Assembly: GCA_003635265.1 (NCBI GenBank)
Contig: PYIZ01000006.1
Location: forward strand, 115,076 to 179,075
DNA: 64,000 bases
Source: Candidatus Poribacteria bacterium
GTDB lineage: Bacteria; Poribacteria; WGA-4E; PCPOR2b
Direction: 5' to 3'
The position numbers and the translations under genes were made by a program. Below the pieces are notes generated by a model. It worked only from the letters and a program-made list of their open reading frames with translations, was not told the origin of the DNA and did not search any database. This document shows, piece after piece, positions 26,956-35,915 of this stretch (within the stretch, counting starts at the first letter, position 1; the number at the start of each line of letters is the position of its first letter).

Positions 26956-29900
26956 TCACATTAATTTCCCCAAGATACGCTTGAGCTCAAACAGGAGTGC
27001 TTTTCCCTCCAATTCTTTCAAACGGATCATCATACGTGCAGGGGGCGTAATCGAGACTCGCCGATCCTGTTCAATCAGTCGAATCAGTTTACGGGGGTCA
27101 AGGCTTGTTTTAGCTTCATCAAATGTGACCTTGATGCTTTCTTCGCCTGCGGCGATTCCATCAACCCCAAGCTGTTGACTGAGTTGTTTTAAGTCGGCGA
27201 TTTCGAGGAGCATCTCAACCGGTTCGGGGATTTTTCCATACCGGTCTGCCATCTCCTCTTCAATTTCTTTCCGATCTACTACCGTTTCTAGGGCAGCGAT
27301 CTTTTTATAAAGTGCAACCTTCTGCTGGCTGTCCGGGACATATTCATCAGGCAGATAGGCTTCGATGGGAAGGTTAATCCGGGTTTCGACTGTTTCTTCA
27401 ATCTCCTCACCCTTGAGTTTTTGTATCGCTTCCTCAAGGAGTTTGCAGTACATATCGTAACCCACAGCGATGATATGACCGTGTTGCTCTGAACCGAGAA
27501 TATTGCCAGTTCCCCGAATCTCGAGGTCGCGAAGGGCAATCTTAAACCCGGAGCCAAGGTCAGTAAATTCTTCAATGACCCGGAGGCGTTTTTGAGCACC
27601 TTCCGTAATTGCCCATCCTTGTGGGTAGAATAGGTAGCCGTAAGCTTGATACTGATCGCGACCGACCCGCCCGCGTAACTGGTAAAGTTGGGCTAACCCA
27701 AACGCGTCTGCGCGATTGATTAGAATCGTGTTTACGGCTGGAATATCCACGCCAGACTCAATAATCATGGTACAGACCAAAACGTCATATTTGTGGTTGA
27801 TGAATTCCATCATCACTTTTTCTAGCTGACGTTCAGGCATTTGCCCATGTGCCATACAAACTCTAGCGTGTGGTACGAGATCTTGGATTGTGGCAGCAAT
27901 ACTTGCGATACTCTGGACACGGTTGTGAACAAAAAAGGTCTGTCCGCCCCGTTCCATCTCTCGCAAGATCGCATCTCGAACCACGTCGGGATTATACTCC
28001 ATGACATAAGTTTCAATTGGCAGGCGATTTTCCGGGGGCGTATTGATTACGCTGAAGTCGCGGATGCCGACAAGAGACATATGAAGTGTACGCGGAATCG
28101 GTGTCGCTGTCAAGGTTAATACGTCAACCGTCTGCTTCATCTGTTTGATCTTTTCTTTGTGCTTCACTCCGAAGCGATGTTCCTCATCAACTACGAGCAA
28201 ACCGAGTTCCCGGAACTTAATATTTTTTGAGAGCAGGGCGTGGGTTCCGATAACGATGTCAACTGTACCATTTGCTAGTCCCTGCACAACGCTTTTCGCT
28301 TCTTTATCCGTTCGGAAGCGATTCAGCATTTCGACCTGAACGGGAAAAGGAGCAAAACGCTGCTGAAATGTGTTAAAGTGTTGCAGTGTGAGAATTGTAG
28401 TTGGGGCAAGCAAGGCAACCTGTTTTCCTGCCATCACTGATTTGAACGCTGCACGAAGTGCTACTTCGGTCTTTCCGTATCCGACATCTCCGCAGATTAG
28501 CCGATCCATGGGTCGAAGACGTTCCATATCCTGTTTGACCTCTTCGATTGCTGTCTGCTGATCCGGGGTTTCTTCATAAGGGAACAGTACCTCAAACTCT
28601 TTCTGCCAAGGGGTATCCGTTGGGAAGGCATAACCCTCTCGGGATTCACGGATCGCATACAATTCCAGTAATTCCTCTGCCATTTGCTCTATGGAGGCTT
28701 TGGCTTTGGCTTTGACCCGTTCCCATGACGTGCCACCGAGTTTGTCCAGACGTATCCTTCCCTCGTCTTGTCCACCGATATACTTCTGCACGAGATCAAT
28801 TTGATAGGTTGGAACATACAACCTACCTGCGTCTGCATAGTCTAGCGCGAGGAAGTCCTGCGGTTTCCCATCAATGTCGAGGCGACGAATACCTGCGTAG
28901 CGACCGATTCCGTGTGAGACATGCACCACATAATCCTTTTCCTTGAGGTCAATTAAACTCAGGATAGGAGTGCCTTCCTTAAAGGAAATCTTGCGATGCC
29001 GGCGATGCTCACGTCCAAACAACTCATCCTCAGACAGTGTGATGAACTTGAGGGGTTCACTAATAAATCCCTCGCTGATGCTGCCGATATTCACCGCCGT
29101 CTGCGTTGCAGGTAAATCCCGATCTGCCAAGATATTGTGTAGCCGATCTGCGCTCTTAGGGTTATCACAGAAGAAGTTGACGAAATAGCCCTCGTCAATC
29201 CATCCTTTGATCTGATCCATAATCCTCCGATAATTGCTGCGTGGCAGACCAAGCGGACGCATCCCGAAGGGAAGCTCTTCAACCGGTTCCTCTGCATTAA
29301 GTGCTGGCGGAGTCAACGACGAGCGAACGAAGGGATACGTCTGCAAAGCGGATATTACCCATTCAAACGGTACAAACGTCTCATCGGGTGACACCATAAA
29401 CTGATCGAACGCTAGTTTTCGTGCATAAAGATCCTTCGTATTTTCGATAAGTTGAGTTGCTTCACGTGCCATCCAAGCTGGTTCAATCATGAGGACGATA
29501 GTCTGTGGGGATAGATAATCCATGAGGGTACTGGTCTCTTGATATAGCATCGGAAGTAGAGCTTCCAGTCCCTCCGGATTGCTTTCTGTTTCGAGGCGGT
29601 GCGTAATCTCGTTGACTGTGTTTCGGTACTTAGGCGATTCGTTGCTTTGAATTAATGTCTCCGCGCGGGTTTTCCACAGATTGAGAGTTTTGGGGGACAG
29701 GATAATTTCTCGAACCGGACACAGTGTTATAACTTCCGGTTCGTCATCAATTCCATCGGCAACAGAGCGTTGAGAAGCCGGATCAAACAACCGAATAGCG
29801 TCGATTTCGTCGCCGAAGAACTCAATCCGGATGGGTGCATCGGTGGTCAACGGGTAAACGTCCAGAATGTCGCCACGACGGGCTAACTCGCCCTTGACTT

Positions 29901-30444
29901 CTACGAGATCTACGCGCTGATAACCGTTGTGCAACAGTTGTTCAACCACTTTGTCGGGGGCAATCTCATCGCCGATACGGAGGGTCAGAAAGGCAGATTC
30001 TACAACCGATTGAGGCAGGATCTTATGCATCAATGCTTGGATCGATGTAACAATGAACGTGCGATCTCCCTTCAACAGTTGATACAAACAGATTAGCCGT
30101 TCTGCAACAACATTTTTTGTTGGAGAAATACCGTCATAAAGGAAATTCTGCCATTGCGGAAAGAGATGGGGTTCTTCAAAATGATAGGCGGGTAGATCTT
30201 GAATGATTTTCTCAGCCTCGTGCTGCGTGGGCACGACAATGAGAAAGGATTCGTCGGCGAAATCGGCTGCCAATGTACTGAGCAGATAGGCAGTAGAGGC
30301 GCCATGCAGACCGCGCAACCAAGGTTTGGGGCGATCTATTTGCTGATTTAACGAGGTTTGGGCACACTCCGACCCTGAAAACTGAGCGGTCAGGGTTTCA
30401 ACAAGCGATTGATAGGTGTTTGACTGCTGCAGAAAATCTATCAC
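26956..30444 (-). CDS. mfd: transcription-repair coupling factor Mfd
   Basis: A 1162-residue Mfd of normal length. Mfd removes RNA polymerase stalled at DNA damage and recruits UvrA. Domains in order: a UvrB-like N-terminal half (from KPWLRGLHGASTAYLL), a CarD-like polymerase-binding domain (KDYVVHVSHGIGRYAGIRRL, about 490), the RecG-like motor with Walker A DVGYGKTEVALRAAF (about 640) and DEEHRFG box (about 750), the helicase motif QLRGRVGR, and the C-terminal TRCF domain. The start is GTG 30444, with AAGGA very close upstream (short spacing), since no other Met is near. It heads the stretch of parvulin genes; mfd beside PpiC/SurA genes is a frequent order in Gram-negative bacteria. Confidence 0.96.
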   Translation of the reverse strand: MIDFLQQSNTYQSLVETLTAQFSGSECAQTSLNQQIDRPKPWLRGLHGASTAYLLSTLAADFADESFLIVVPTQHEAEKIIQDLPAYHFEEPHLFPQWQNFLYDGISPTKNVVAERLICLYQLLKGDRTFIVTSIQALMHKILPQSVVESAFLTLRIGDEIAPDKVVEQLLHNGYQRVDLVEVKGELARRGDILDVYPLTTDAPIRIEFFGDEIDAIRLFDPASQRSVADGIDDEPEVITLCPVREIILSPKTLNLWKTRAETLIQSNESPKYRNTVNEITHRLETESNPEGLEALLPMLYQETSTLMDYLSPQTIVLMIEPAWMAREATQLIENTKDLYARKLAFDQFMVSPDETFVPFEWVISALQTYPFVRSSLTPPALNAEEPVEELPFGMRPLGLPRSNYRRIMDQIKGWIDEGYFVNFFCDNPKSADRLHNILADRDLPATQTAVNIGSISEGFISEPLKFITLSEDELFGREHRRHRKISFKEGTPILSLIDLKEKDYVVHVSHGIGRYAGIRRLDIDGKPQDFLALDYADAGRLYVPTYQIDLVQKYIGGQDEGRIRLDKLGGTSWERVKAKAKASIEQMAEELLELYAIRESREGYAFPTDTPWQKEFEVLFPYEETPDQQTAIEEVKQDMERLRPMDRLICGDVGYGKTEVALRAAFKSVMAGKQVALLAPTTILTLQHFNTFQQRFAPFPVQVEMLNRFRTDKEAKSVVQGLANGTVDIVIGTHALLSKNIKFRELGLLVVDEEHRFGVKHKEKIKQMKQTVDVLTLTATPIPRTLHMSLVGIRDFSVINTPPENRLPIETYVMEYNPDVVRDAILREMERGGQTFFVHNRVQSIASIAATIQDLVPHARVCMAHGQMPERQLEKVMMEFINHKYDVLVCTMIIESGVDIPAVNTILINRADAFGLAQLYQLRGRVGRDQYQAYGYLFYPQGWAITEGAQKRLRVIEEFTDLGSGFKIALRDLEIRGTGNILGSEQHGHIIAVGYDMYCKLLEEAIQKLKGEEIEETVETRINLPIEAYLPDEYVPDSQQKVALYKKIAALETVVDRKEIEEEMADRYGKIPEPVEMLLEIADLKQLSQQLGVDGIAAGEESIKVTFDEAKTSLDPRKLIRLIEQDRRVSITPPARMMIRLKELEGKALLFELKRILGKLM

Positions 30445-30453
30445 GTTCCTTCT

Positions 30454-31206
30454 CTAATCCAGAAAATCAACTTTCTCCAATTCGCCGACTATCTTGCCGA
30501 TACGCGAGGTTTCGGCTTCGATTCTGACGGGAATACGGCGTTCATCGTTCGTGAGCCACATCAGATAGCCGTGCGAGGTGCGTAGCACCAATGTTTCTAC
30601 ACGTCCCAATGCCTTAGTTTTGATCACTTCCCGACGACGGATTTCAAGGGTCACATGTTCGCACTTATCCTTGACGAGCACGGGAAATCCGTAGGTATGA
30701 CCCACCTGTAATTCCTTTGAACGTAGGAAATACACCATCGACAGATCATCCTGTATACCGATCGGGATGTGTAAAGTCTTGTTCTCCTTGTTCTTGGTGT
30801 ATCGCGCTGTCCCTTTGGCATGGTTGAAATCAGCTTCAACATGCCAGTGCTTCTTCTGCTCTTCTAAATCTTTAACATATTTCAGTGGATAGAGCTGATC
30901 GGTTGTCACGTAACTTTCTGTTTGGTCGTGGAAATGGTACAATTTTCCAAGCAAGCTCCCGGTCTGTCTTTCCGATCTGAAACGGTAGACCGGTTGATCC
31001 GCCAGCATTGTTTTTTCAACAACCTGTGTAACCTGTGTTCCAGCAGGCAATCCTTTAATTTTGACGCTGTAGGTCAGTACCTCGCCAATTTGAATAGGGT
31101 CCTGATCTAGATTTTTAGTATCAATCAACGAATAGGTTGCTGAAATAGCTAGAGAAAAGGTCAGAAAGATGAAACAACTAACACACAAAATTTGAATAAT
31201 TCGCAC
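30454..31206 (-). CDS. DUF3108 domain-containing exported protein
   Basis: A protein of about 250 residues with the DUF3108 look: after the signal peptide it reads IGEVLTYSVKIKGLPAGTQVTQV, then strand-rich segments, then DDLSMVYFLRSKELQVGHTYGFPV and RRIPVRIEAETSRIGKIVGEL. Members are exported beta proteins of unknown role. I prefer GTG 31206 as start (AAGGA ten bases upstream, and the hydrophobic signal RIIQILCVSCFIFLTFSLAI begins at once). ATG 31248 is in frame 14 codons earlier but has no ribosome site. It ends nine bases before the Mfd start, so the two are almost surely co-transcribed. Confidence 0.8.
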   Translation of the reverse strand: MRIIQILCVSCFIFLTFSLAISATYSLIDTKNLDQDPIQIGEVLTYSVKIKGLPAGTQVTQVVEKTMLADQPVYRFRSERQTGSLLGKLYHFHDQTESYVTTDQLYPLKYVKDLEEQKKHWHVEADFNHAKGTARYTKNKENKTLHIPIGIQDDLSMVYFLRSKELQVGHTYGFPVLVKDKCEHVTLEIRRREVIKTKALGRVETLVLRTSHGYLMWLTNDERRIPVRIEAETSRIGKIVGELEKVDFLD

Positions 31207-31353
31207 AGTGCAGATTTCCTTACTGAATGAAGCTTTCGGGAGATTCATTTGAGATCTAAGATGTGCAACAAATGGATAGTTTCACATCAAAAATTATCGG
31301 TTATCGGGTAGAATCCTCTCCGAGAGTGTTACCTGATTACTTTTATACAGCCG

Positions 31354-32031
31354 CTAAAAGCGGCGGTTGATTGTTAAATAAGGTTCTCCATACACACTTT
31401 GTTGCGCCTGCACTGGAAATCTTCGTTCATTATACTGGTCAACTGTTTTGGCTGCATCAAAAATATTCCAAATGTAGACACCGATTCCGCTTGCCAGGAA
31501 AAGTACGCTAAATTGGGCATGACCTCGTGCCTTGACATGCCCTTGATTGACTGTCAGAAAGTTGTCGCTATAAGGATCGTCAAATCCGCCTTTTCCTTCC
31601 GCTCCCATGAAACGATTTGAGCGGTCATTGTAGGTTATGGCACGGTCCAAATGGAATCCTCCCATTGCTATTAATCCAAGCCCGGCAGCTAGAAAGGTTA
31701 AGCCCCTCACAGGACGACCGGAATAGGTCTGTCCTAAACCGGGCAACGTTGCCGACAGAAGTATCGCTGTTCGAGCGGTTTTCTGAGGATAATACTTTCG
31801 CGCGTGTGGTCGGAATAGGGGATAATCTGACGAATCCGTCTGACGATTCGGATCGCGGGGGATTACGCTTCCTCCTAAAGTCAGGGAGGTTGGTGAGTCT
31901 TCGATATTCGCGTTCGCTTGTGTTCCCGCTGGAGCCGTAAGTGTTTCATCGGCAGTTGACTCAGCCAATATAGTATTCCAACCTGTTGCAAAACTGACAG
32001 AGGCAATAAGCGCAAAGAGGCACTTTTTCAT
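31354..32031 (-). CDS. DUF5683-like membrane protein
   Basis: A 225-residue protein with a signal peptide (residues 1-22), a disordered Thr/Asn/Pro stretch and then AILLSATLPGLGQTYSGRPVRGLTFLAAGLGLIAMGG, the PGxGQxYxGxxxxG motif seen in DUF5683-type small membrane proteins. A second membrane segment is FSVLFLASGIGVYIWNIFDA near residue 180. The C-terminal Tyr/Arg-rich tail has an odd spread of aromatic residues. AAGGAA lies before the ATG. It follows the lipoprotein gene at 32046 by 14 bases, so they are linked. Function unknown; the family is often in envelope gene neighbourhoods. Confidence 0.65.
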   Translation of the reverse strand: MKKCLFALIASVSFATGWNTILAESTADETLTAPAGTQANANIEDSPTSLTLGGSVIPRDPNRQTDSSDYPLFRPHARKYYPQKTARTAILLSATLPGLGQTYSGRPVRGLTFLAAGLGLIAMGGFHLDRAITYNDRSNRFMGAEGKGGFDDPYSDNFLTVNQGHVKARGHAQFSVLFLASGIGVYIWNIFDAAKTVDQYNERRFPVQAQQSVYGEPYLTINRRF

Positions 32032-32045
32032 TTTTTTGAGATTCC

Positions 32046-32894
32046 TTATCTACTTAGCTCGTTAATTTCATGGGCAGCGGGGGCAAGCTGTGGGTTACCC
32101 GGATCTATTTGGTACGCCCAATCAAAAGTGACCGCCGTATCGGAAACAACAATGACGTGAATTTTAGCGAAGTTTCCGTCAGGAGTCAATAGTGCATACA
32201 CATGCCCCCCAATAAGCTCGATAAATTCAGTTACGAAGCCTCGGACGGGCGAAACATCTACTTCCTCAAAGTATTCATGATAACCCATATCCTGCATTTC
32301 TGTGAGATTATCCGAATAGAGATAGTGAATGTTGGACTCTGGATCAAACCCAAAATAGATGTCGGTAGCAGGTAAATCCCAAGAAATAGCTCCCCTTGCT
32401 GGCTGCGAGAAATCAAATCCACTTCGGTTAGGAATTAGGTCAAAGGCATTCAGGGTTATGTTTTTTCCCGATGGACGTGGCGTATCAAAGACCTGTTCTG
32501 GGCTCAATTCGCTTTCATTGCCATCATGATCAACGGCGGAGATAGCATAGGAGTAGTTACGCCCGTTGATGACCTCCTCATCTACAAAGCTCAACCTATC
32601 CACATCGGCGTCAGAGGAATCCGATGAAACCGCTTCAAGCAGGTCAAATTCTTCATCACCATCATCGTCACGCCAGATATTATACCCGGCGAGATCGGCT
32701 TCGCCATTAGGGAACCATTCAACTATCACTTGACCGTCACCGGTGATGCTCCTCACGCCTCTTGGTGTCGCTGGTGGTTCGGTGTCCACCAGAACGGGAC
32801 GATCATCATCATCAGAACCACAACCTAACATCAAACAAAATGGGGTTATTACAAAAAGAAATGCGACGATAAACCGGTGTATTTGCGTAAACAT
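32046..32894 (-). CDS. fibronectin type III domain lipoprotein
   Basis: A 282-residue protein with a lipoprotein signal: hydrophobic residues 8-22 and lipobox LMLGC with Cys25, followed by an Asp-rich spacer (GSDDDDRP). Residues about 38-120 form one fibronectin type III domain (PPATPRGVRSITGDGQVIVEW, AGYNIWRDDDGD, YSYAISAVDHDGNESELS). The rest is a strand-rich region of unknown type. GGAAGGAG precedes the ATG. It is the first gene of the leftward envelope run and may be a surface-bound binding protein. No catalytic motif seen. Confidence 0.78.
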   Translation of the reverse strand: MFTQIHRFIVAFLFVITPFCLMLGCGSDDDDRPVLVDTEPPATPRGVRSITGDGQVIVEWFPNGEADLAGYNIWRDDDGDEEFDLLEAVSSDSSDADVDRLSFVDEEVINGRNYSYAISAVDHDGNESELSPEQVFDTPRPSGKNITLNAFDLIPNRSGFDFSQPARGAISWDLPATDIYFGFDPESNIHYLYSDNLTEMQDMGYHEYFEEVDVSPVRGFVTEFIELIGGHVYALLTPDGNFAKIHVIVVSDTAVTFDWAYQIDPGNPQLAPAAHEINELSR

Positions 32895-33470
32895 GAGCTT
32901 TCTCCTTCCAATTATCAGTCATTGTCAAAGCTGCTCAATTCAACGAGAGCATTTTCGGAGCGCTGATACTGATTATGAAGTTTTCTGAAATCAAAAACCG
33001 TTATGTCAAGAGTCTATGGCAAACTTTGTGCCAGTTGTAGAAGGATAAAAGTCGGTCAATATGGAAAGAATCAGGCATATCCGCAAAATAATCGTGCTAT
33101 CACAGCGTTTCACTATCATCGGAGTTTTTGATCCACCTTTGAACATATAGGGAATTCGAAAAACTTTAGACGCTGTTATTCCAGTTCAGTTGAGTTGTTT
33201 TTGATACCCGATTGTTGTAATTCTGCAACAACGCAATCCGGTTCTTCTCGTATTTCAAAGCAAAACCGCAAAATAATATCACAAATGCCTGTGTTCTTCA
33301 AGGATGAATTTCTTTCTGTTTTGAGTAAGACATTGTGTGATAGCAGCTGCAGTTTACATAAATTGAATTCTGTGTTTGGGCTTGACAAACACGACCTCCA
33401 AGGGTATCATGTGCATACAAATCAGCAACTCCATAAAACCATTCCTCACACAAAGATGGAGCGAACAGAC
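32895..33470. other. intergenic region between divergent lipoprotein and accD genes
   Basis: About 575 bases. The accD promoter is at 33382-33410. The accD frame stays open upstream to ATG 33195, but the extra 92 codons have no ribosome site and contain the promoter. I see no other gene, RNA or strong repeat in it. Confidence 0.6.
33382..33410 (+). promoter_or_regulatory. sigma-70-type promoter of accD
   Basis: TTGACA (33382-33387) and TATCAT (33405-33410) are separated by exactly 17 bases, 60 bases before the accD start at 33471. The expected RNA start is near 33417. Its position inside the upstream-extended open frame argues that the longer frame is not coding. Confidence 0.65.
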
Positions 33471-34253
33471 ATGGCGACTTCAGCGGCAATAACCTGTCAA
33501 AGTTGCAGCGCAGAGATTTCTGAGAAAGCATTTTTAGATACACATAAGGTTTGTCCGGAATGTGGCTATCACTACCCAATGACCGCCTATGAGCGGCTTG
33601 AACTGCTGGTTGATGGGGATAGTTTTGATGAACATGACGCAGGTCTGTATTCGACTAATCCTTTAGAGTTTCCAGACTACGAAGAGCAGCTTGCACGGGA
33701 TTACGCAAAAACAGGACTCAAGTCGGAGATTCTTACCGGCGAAGCAAAAATCGGTGGACAGCCCGTTGCAATTACAATCAGCGATTTCGGGGTTAGAGGC
33801 GGTACGATGGGAGCAGTTGTAGGAGAAAAGGTCACTCGTAATATTGAATACGCCACGCAGAACAGATTGCCCTTAATCATCGTTTCACGGAGCGGCGGGA
33901 TGCGAATGCAAGAAGGCACGCTGTCGCTGATGCAGATGGCGAAAACTTCAGCGGTTTGTGTGAAACACGCAGAAGCGGGGCTCCCTTATATTTCTGTGAT
34001 GGCGGACCCAACCTTTGGCGGATCCACCGCGAGTTACGCCTCGTTGGCGCATATCATTCTTGCGGAACCGGGCGCCCGGATTGGCTTCGCCGGTCCTCTC
34101 GCTACTGCAAGTATCAACCAGCAGCTTCCTGACAATTTCCAAAAGGCGGAATTTTTGTTGGAACACGGGATGATTGACCGGATTGTTCAACGGAGTGAAA
34201 TGCGTTCTTTGCTGATTGATCTGCTGGATTTTTGCGTGAATTCTCCGCATTGA
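33471..34253 (+). CDS. accD: acetyl-CoA carboxylase carboxyltransferase subunit beta
   Basis: A 260-residue AccD, slightly shorter than the usual 280-300. With AccA it transfers the carboxyl group from biotin to acetyl-CoA in fatty acid synthesis. The four-Cys zinc ribbon is at the N-terminus (CQSC ... CPECGYHYPM). Family motifs are present: DFGVRGGTMGAVVGEKVTR, PLIIVSRSGGMRMQEG, SVMADPTFGGSTASYASL and AEPGARIGFAGP. I start at ATG 33471, with GGAG nine bases upstream and a good promoter before it; ATG 33456 is also possible. accA is not next to it. The following gene is arsM after 48 bases, functionally unrelated. Confidence 0.93.
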   Translation: MATSAAITCQSCSAEISEKAFLDTHKVCPECGYHYPMTAYERLELLVDGDSFDEHDAGLYSTNPLEFPDYEEQLARDYAKTGLKSEILTGEAKIGGQPVAITISDFGVRGGTMGAVVGEKVTRNIEYATQNRLPLIIVSRSGGMRMQEGTLSLMQMAKTSAVCVKHAEAGLPYISVMADPTFGGSTASYASLAHIILAEPGARIGFAGPLATASINQQLPDNFQKAEFLLEHGMIDRIVQRSEMRSLLIDLLDFCVNSPH

Positions 34254-34301
34254 CCATCATGACCGTGAAGCGTCCACTAATTCAGTATAAAGGGACATAA
34301 T

Positions 34302-35099
34302 ATGGCAACCCACAATGCAGAGCAGATTAAAACAGCGGTCCGTGAACATTATGCGGATTTGGTAAAAAGCGACGAATCTTGTTGTTCACCTTCTAACTGC
34401 TGCGATATGGAAATTGATATTGAAGCCTCCCTCACAGGGGAATCCACAAACCGGAACGGATATACCGATACACAGCTTTGCAGTATCCCTGCCGATGCCG
34501 TTGAAAATTCCTTCGGTTGTGGCAATCCGCTGATGTACGCTGACATTTGTGAGGACGATGTTGTGCTGGATCTCGGCTCAGGGACAGGCATTGATGTGCT
34601 ACTCGCGGCACAACTCGTCGGTGAAAGTGGGAGGGTGATTGGCATTGACATGACACCGGAGATGATCGAAAAAGCACGAAAGAATGCAGAGGATGCGGGT
34701 GCAAAAAATGTTGAGTTCCGGTTGGGCGAGATTGAATCAATGCCGGTTGAAGATGAAAGCGTTGATTGGATTATCTCTAACTGCGTGATTAACCTCGCAC
34801 CGGACAAAGATCCAGTTTTTCGGGAAGCGCACCGCGTCCTTAAACCGGGCGGGAGGTTGTTGGTGTCGGACATCGTTGCGAACCATCTGCCAAACTGGTT
34901 GAGATCAACGATTAGCAACTGGGCGAATTGTATTTCCGGGGCGCTGCCCGAAGACCAATATCTGGATTCAATCCGGCGGGCAGGATTGGAAGAAATTCAG
35001 GTGTTCAGCAAATCCCCTTACGCCAAAATTGGGAAGGCGGAGGTTGCGAGTATTAAGGTAGGGGCACTTAAACCAAATAGGACTTACGCCCTTCAGTAA
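34302..35099 (+). CDS. arsM: arsenite S-adenosylmethionine methyltransferase
   Basis: A 265-residue ArsM, which methylates arsenite using S-adenosylmethionine. The SAM motif is VLDLGSGTGIDVLLAA (about 89-104) and the three conserved As(III)-binding Cys are present: Cys73 in SFGCGNP, Cys161 in ISNCVINL and Cys210 in WANCISGAL. A further Cys cluster (CCSPSNCC, 27-34) near the N-terminus may also bind As. Length is normal. There is no ArsR gene or other ars gene beside it. The last codons (about residues 259-265, NRTYALQ) are encoded by a copy of the TAGGACTTACGC intergenic repeat, so the native C-terminus may have been replaced. Confidence 0.92.
   Translation: MATHNAEQIKTAVREHYADLVKSDESCCSPSNCCDMEIDIEASLTGESTNRNGYTDTQLCSIPADAVENSFGCGNPLMYADICEDDVVLDLGSGTGIDVLLAAQLVGESGRVIGIDMTPEMIEKARKNAEDAGAKNVEFRLGEIESMPVEDESVDWIISNCVINLAPDKDPVFREAHRVLKPGGRLLVSDIVANHLPNWLRSTISNWANCISGALPEDQYLDSIRRAGLEEIQVFSKSPYAKIGKAEVASIKVGALKPNRTYALQ
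35078..35090 (+). repeat. TAGGACTTACGC repeat within the end of arsM
   Basis: TAGGACTTACGCC at 35078 matches the core of intergenic repeats at 57887 and 60564 and the ends of the element at 39581. Here it lies inside the arsM frame nine bases before the stop. Confidence 0.55.
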
Positions 35100-35122
35100 A
35101 TCCGTCTGCTAAGGAAAAAACT

Positions 35123-35455
35123 ATGACCGCTGAACAAGAACGCCAAGCCGCATTGCTCTTGAAGGACCAGATTCTCGCTGGAACGGATCAGCCGATACGC
35201 CAGATCATCCTGTATGGCTCACGGGCGCAGGGGCGAGAACGCCCCGACAGCGATTTCGATCTGTTAGTGGTAGCAGCCGATCCGGTGGTTAAGGGGAACG
35301 AAAGGCAGCGACTGCGAGCGTATTTAACGGATGTACCATACGAGGTGGATGTGTGGGTTATGGGGGAGACGGAGTTCGAGGAAACCAAAGAGGTTATTGG
35401 AGGCTTGGCCTTTCCGGCGCACAAATACGGAGTGGTTTTGCATGAGGCATCCTGA
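35123..35455 (+). CDS. mntA: MntA-like nucleotidyltransferase (antitoxin candidate)
   Basis: A 110-residue minimal nucleotidyltransferase. The motif IILYGSRAQGRERPDSDFDLLVV (about residues 27-49) has the GSx9DxD pattern, with both Asp of the catalytic pair, and a third acidic strand, VDVWVMGETEFEE, follows. AAGGA precedes the ATG. The last 14 bases overlap the next gene, a HEPN protein. In known MNT-HEPN pairs the MntA protein AMPylates and silences the HEPN RNase, so this is most likely the antitoxin of a type VII toxin-antitoxin system. Confidence 0.85.
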   Translation: MTAEQERQAALLLKDQILAGTDQPIRQIILYGSRAQGRERPDSDFDLLVVAADPVVKGNERQRLRAYLTDVPYEVDVWVMGETEFEETKEVIGGLAFPAHKYGVVLHEAS

Positions 35456-35843
35456 GCAGGTAGTAACGGATTTTGTACAACAGTGGTTGAAAAAAGCTAA
35501 CTTGGATCTTCAGGCGGCGAAACTCCTTTGTGCAGGCGAACTAGACGACTATTTCGTCAGTGGATTCCACGCCCAGCAAGCTGTTGAGAAATATATCAAA
35601 GCATTTTTGGTGCGCTATCAGATTGAATTTCCCAAAACCCACGATATTAGACGATTGCGGCAGTTAGTAGCGCGTCAAAATGCCACTTTGGCCGAACGAT
35701 TGGAGAGTGCCGATGTATTAACGCCATACGGGGTGGATATGCGCTATCCTGAAGAGTTTGAGGTAGTTTCGCAAAAACGTGCGGAGCAAGCAGTAGCCCT
35801 GGCCGAATGGGTCAAGGCAGAGATACTCGCAGAAATCATCTAA
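35442..35843 (+). CDS. hepT: HEPN domain protein (HepT-like toxin candidate)
   Basis: A 133-residue HEPN protein of all-helical type. Residues KANLDLQAAKLLCAGEL and DYFVSGFHAQQAVEKYIKAFLVRYQIEFPKTHDIRRLRQLV carry the family's QQAxEKxxKA pattern and the His (PKTHDI). The usual Rx4-6H site is not exact here: the Arg in LVRYQIEFPKTH is nine residues before the His. I start at ATG 35442, within the end of the nucleotidyltransferase gene, since no ribosome site or family resemblance exists upstream. Overlap of the pair indicates coupled translation. It would be the RNase toxin of the pair, but activity is uncertain given the spacing of the motif. Confidence 0.82.
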   Translation: MRHPEQVVTDFVQQWLKKANLDLQAAKLLCAGELDDYFVSGFHAQQAVEKYIKAFLVRYQIEFPKTHDIRRLRQLVARQNATLAERLESADVLTPYGVDMRYPEEFEVVSQKRAEQAVALAEWVKAEILAEII

Positions 35844-35915
35844 TGGGGCACAACATCGTGGATTCACGGTTTCCATAGAAGCATAATCAATTACACTACG
35901 CTCAAAGGCAGAAAA

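Noticed and set aside
33195..33470. N-terminal extension of accD by 92 codons
   Set aside because: No ribosome site, not AccD-like, and it contains a clean TTGACA-17-TATCAT promoter.
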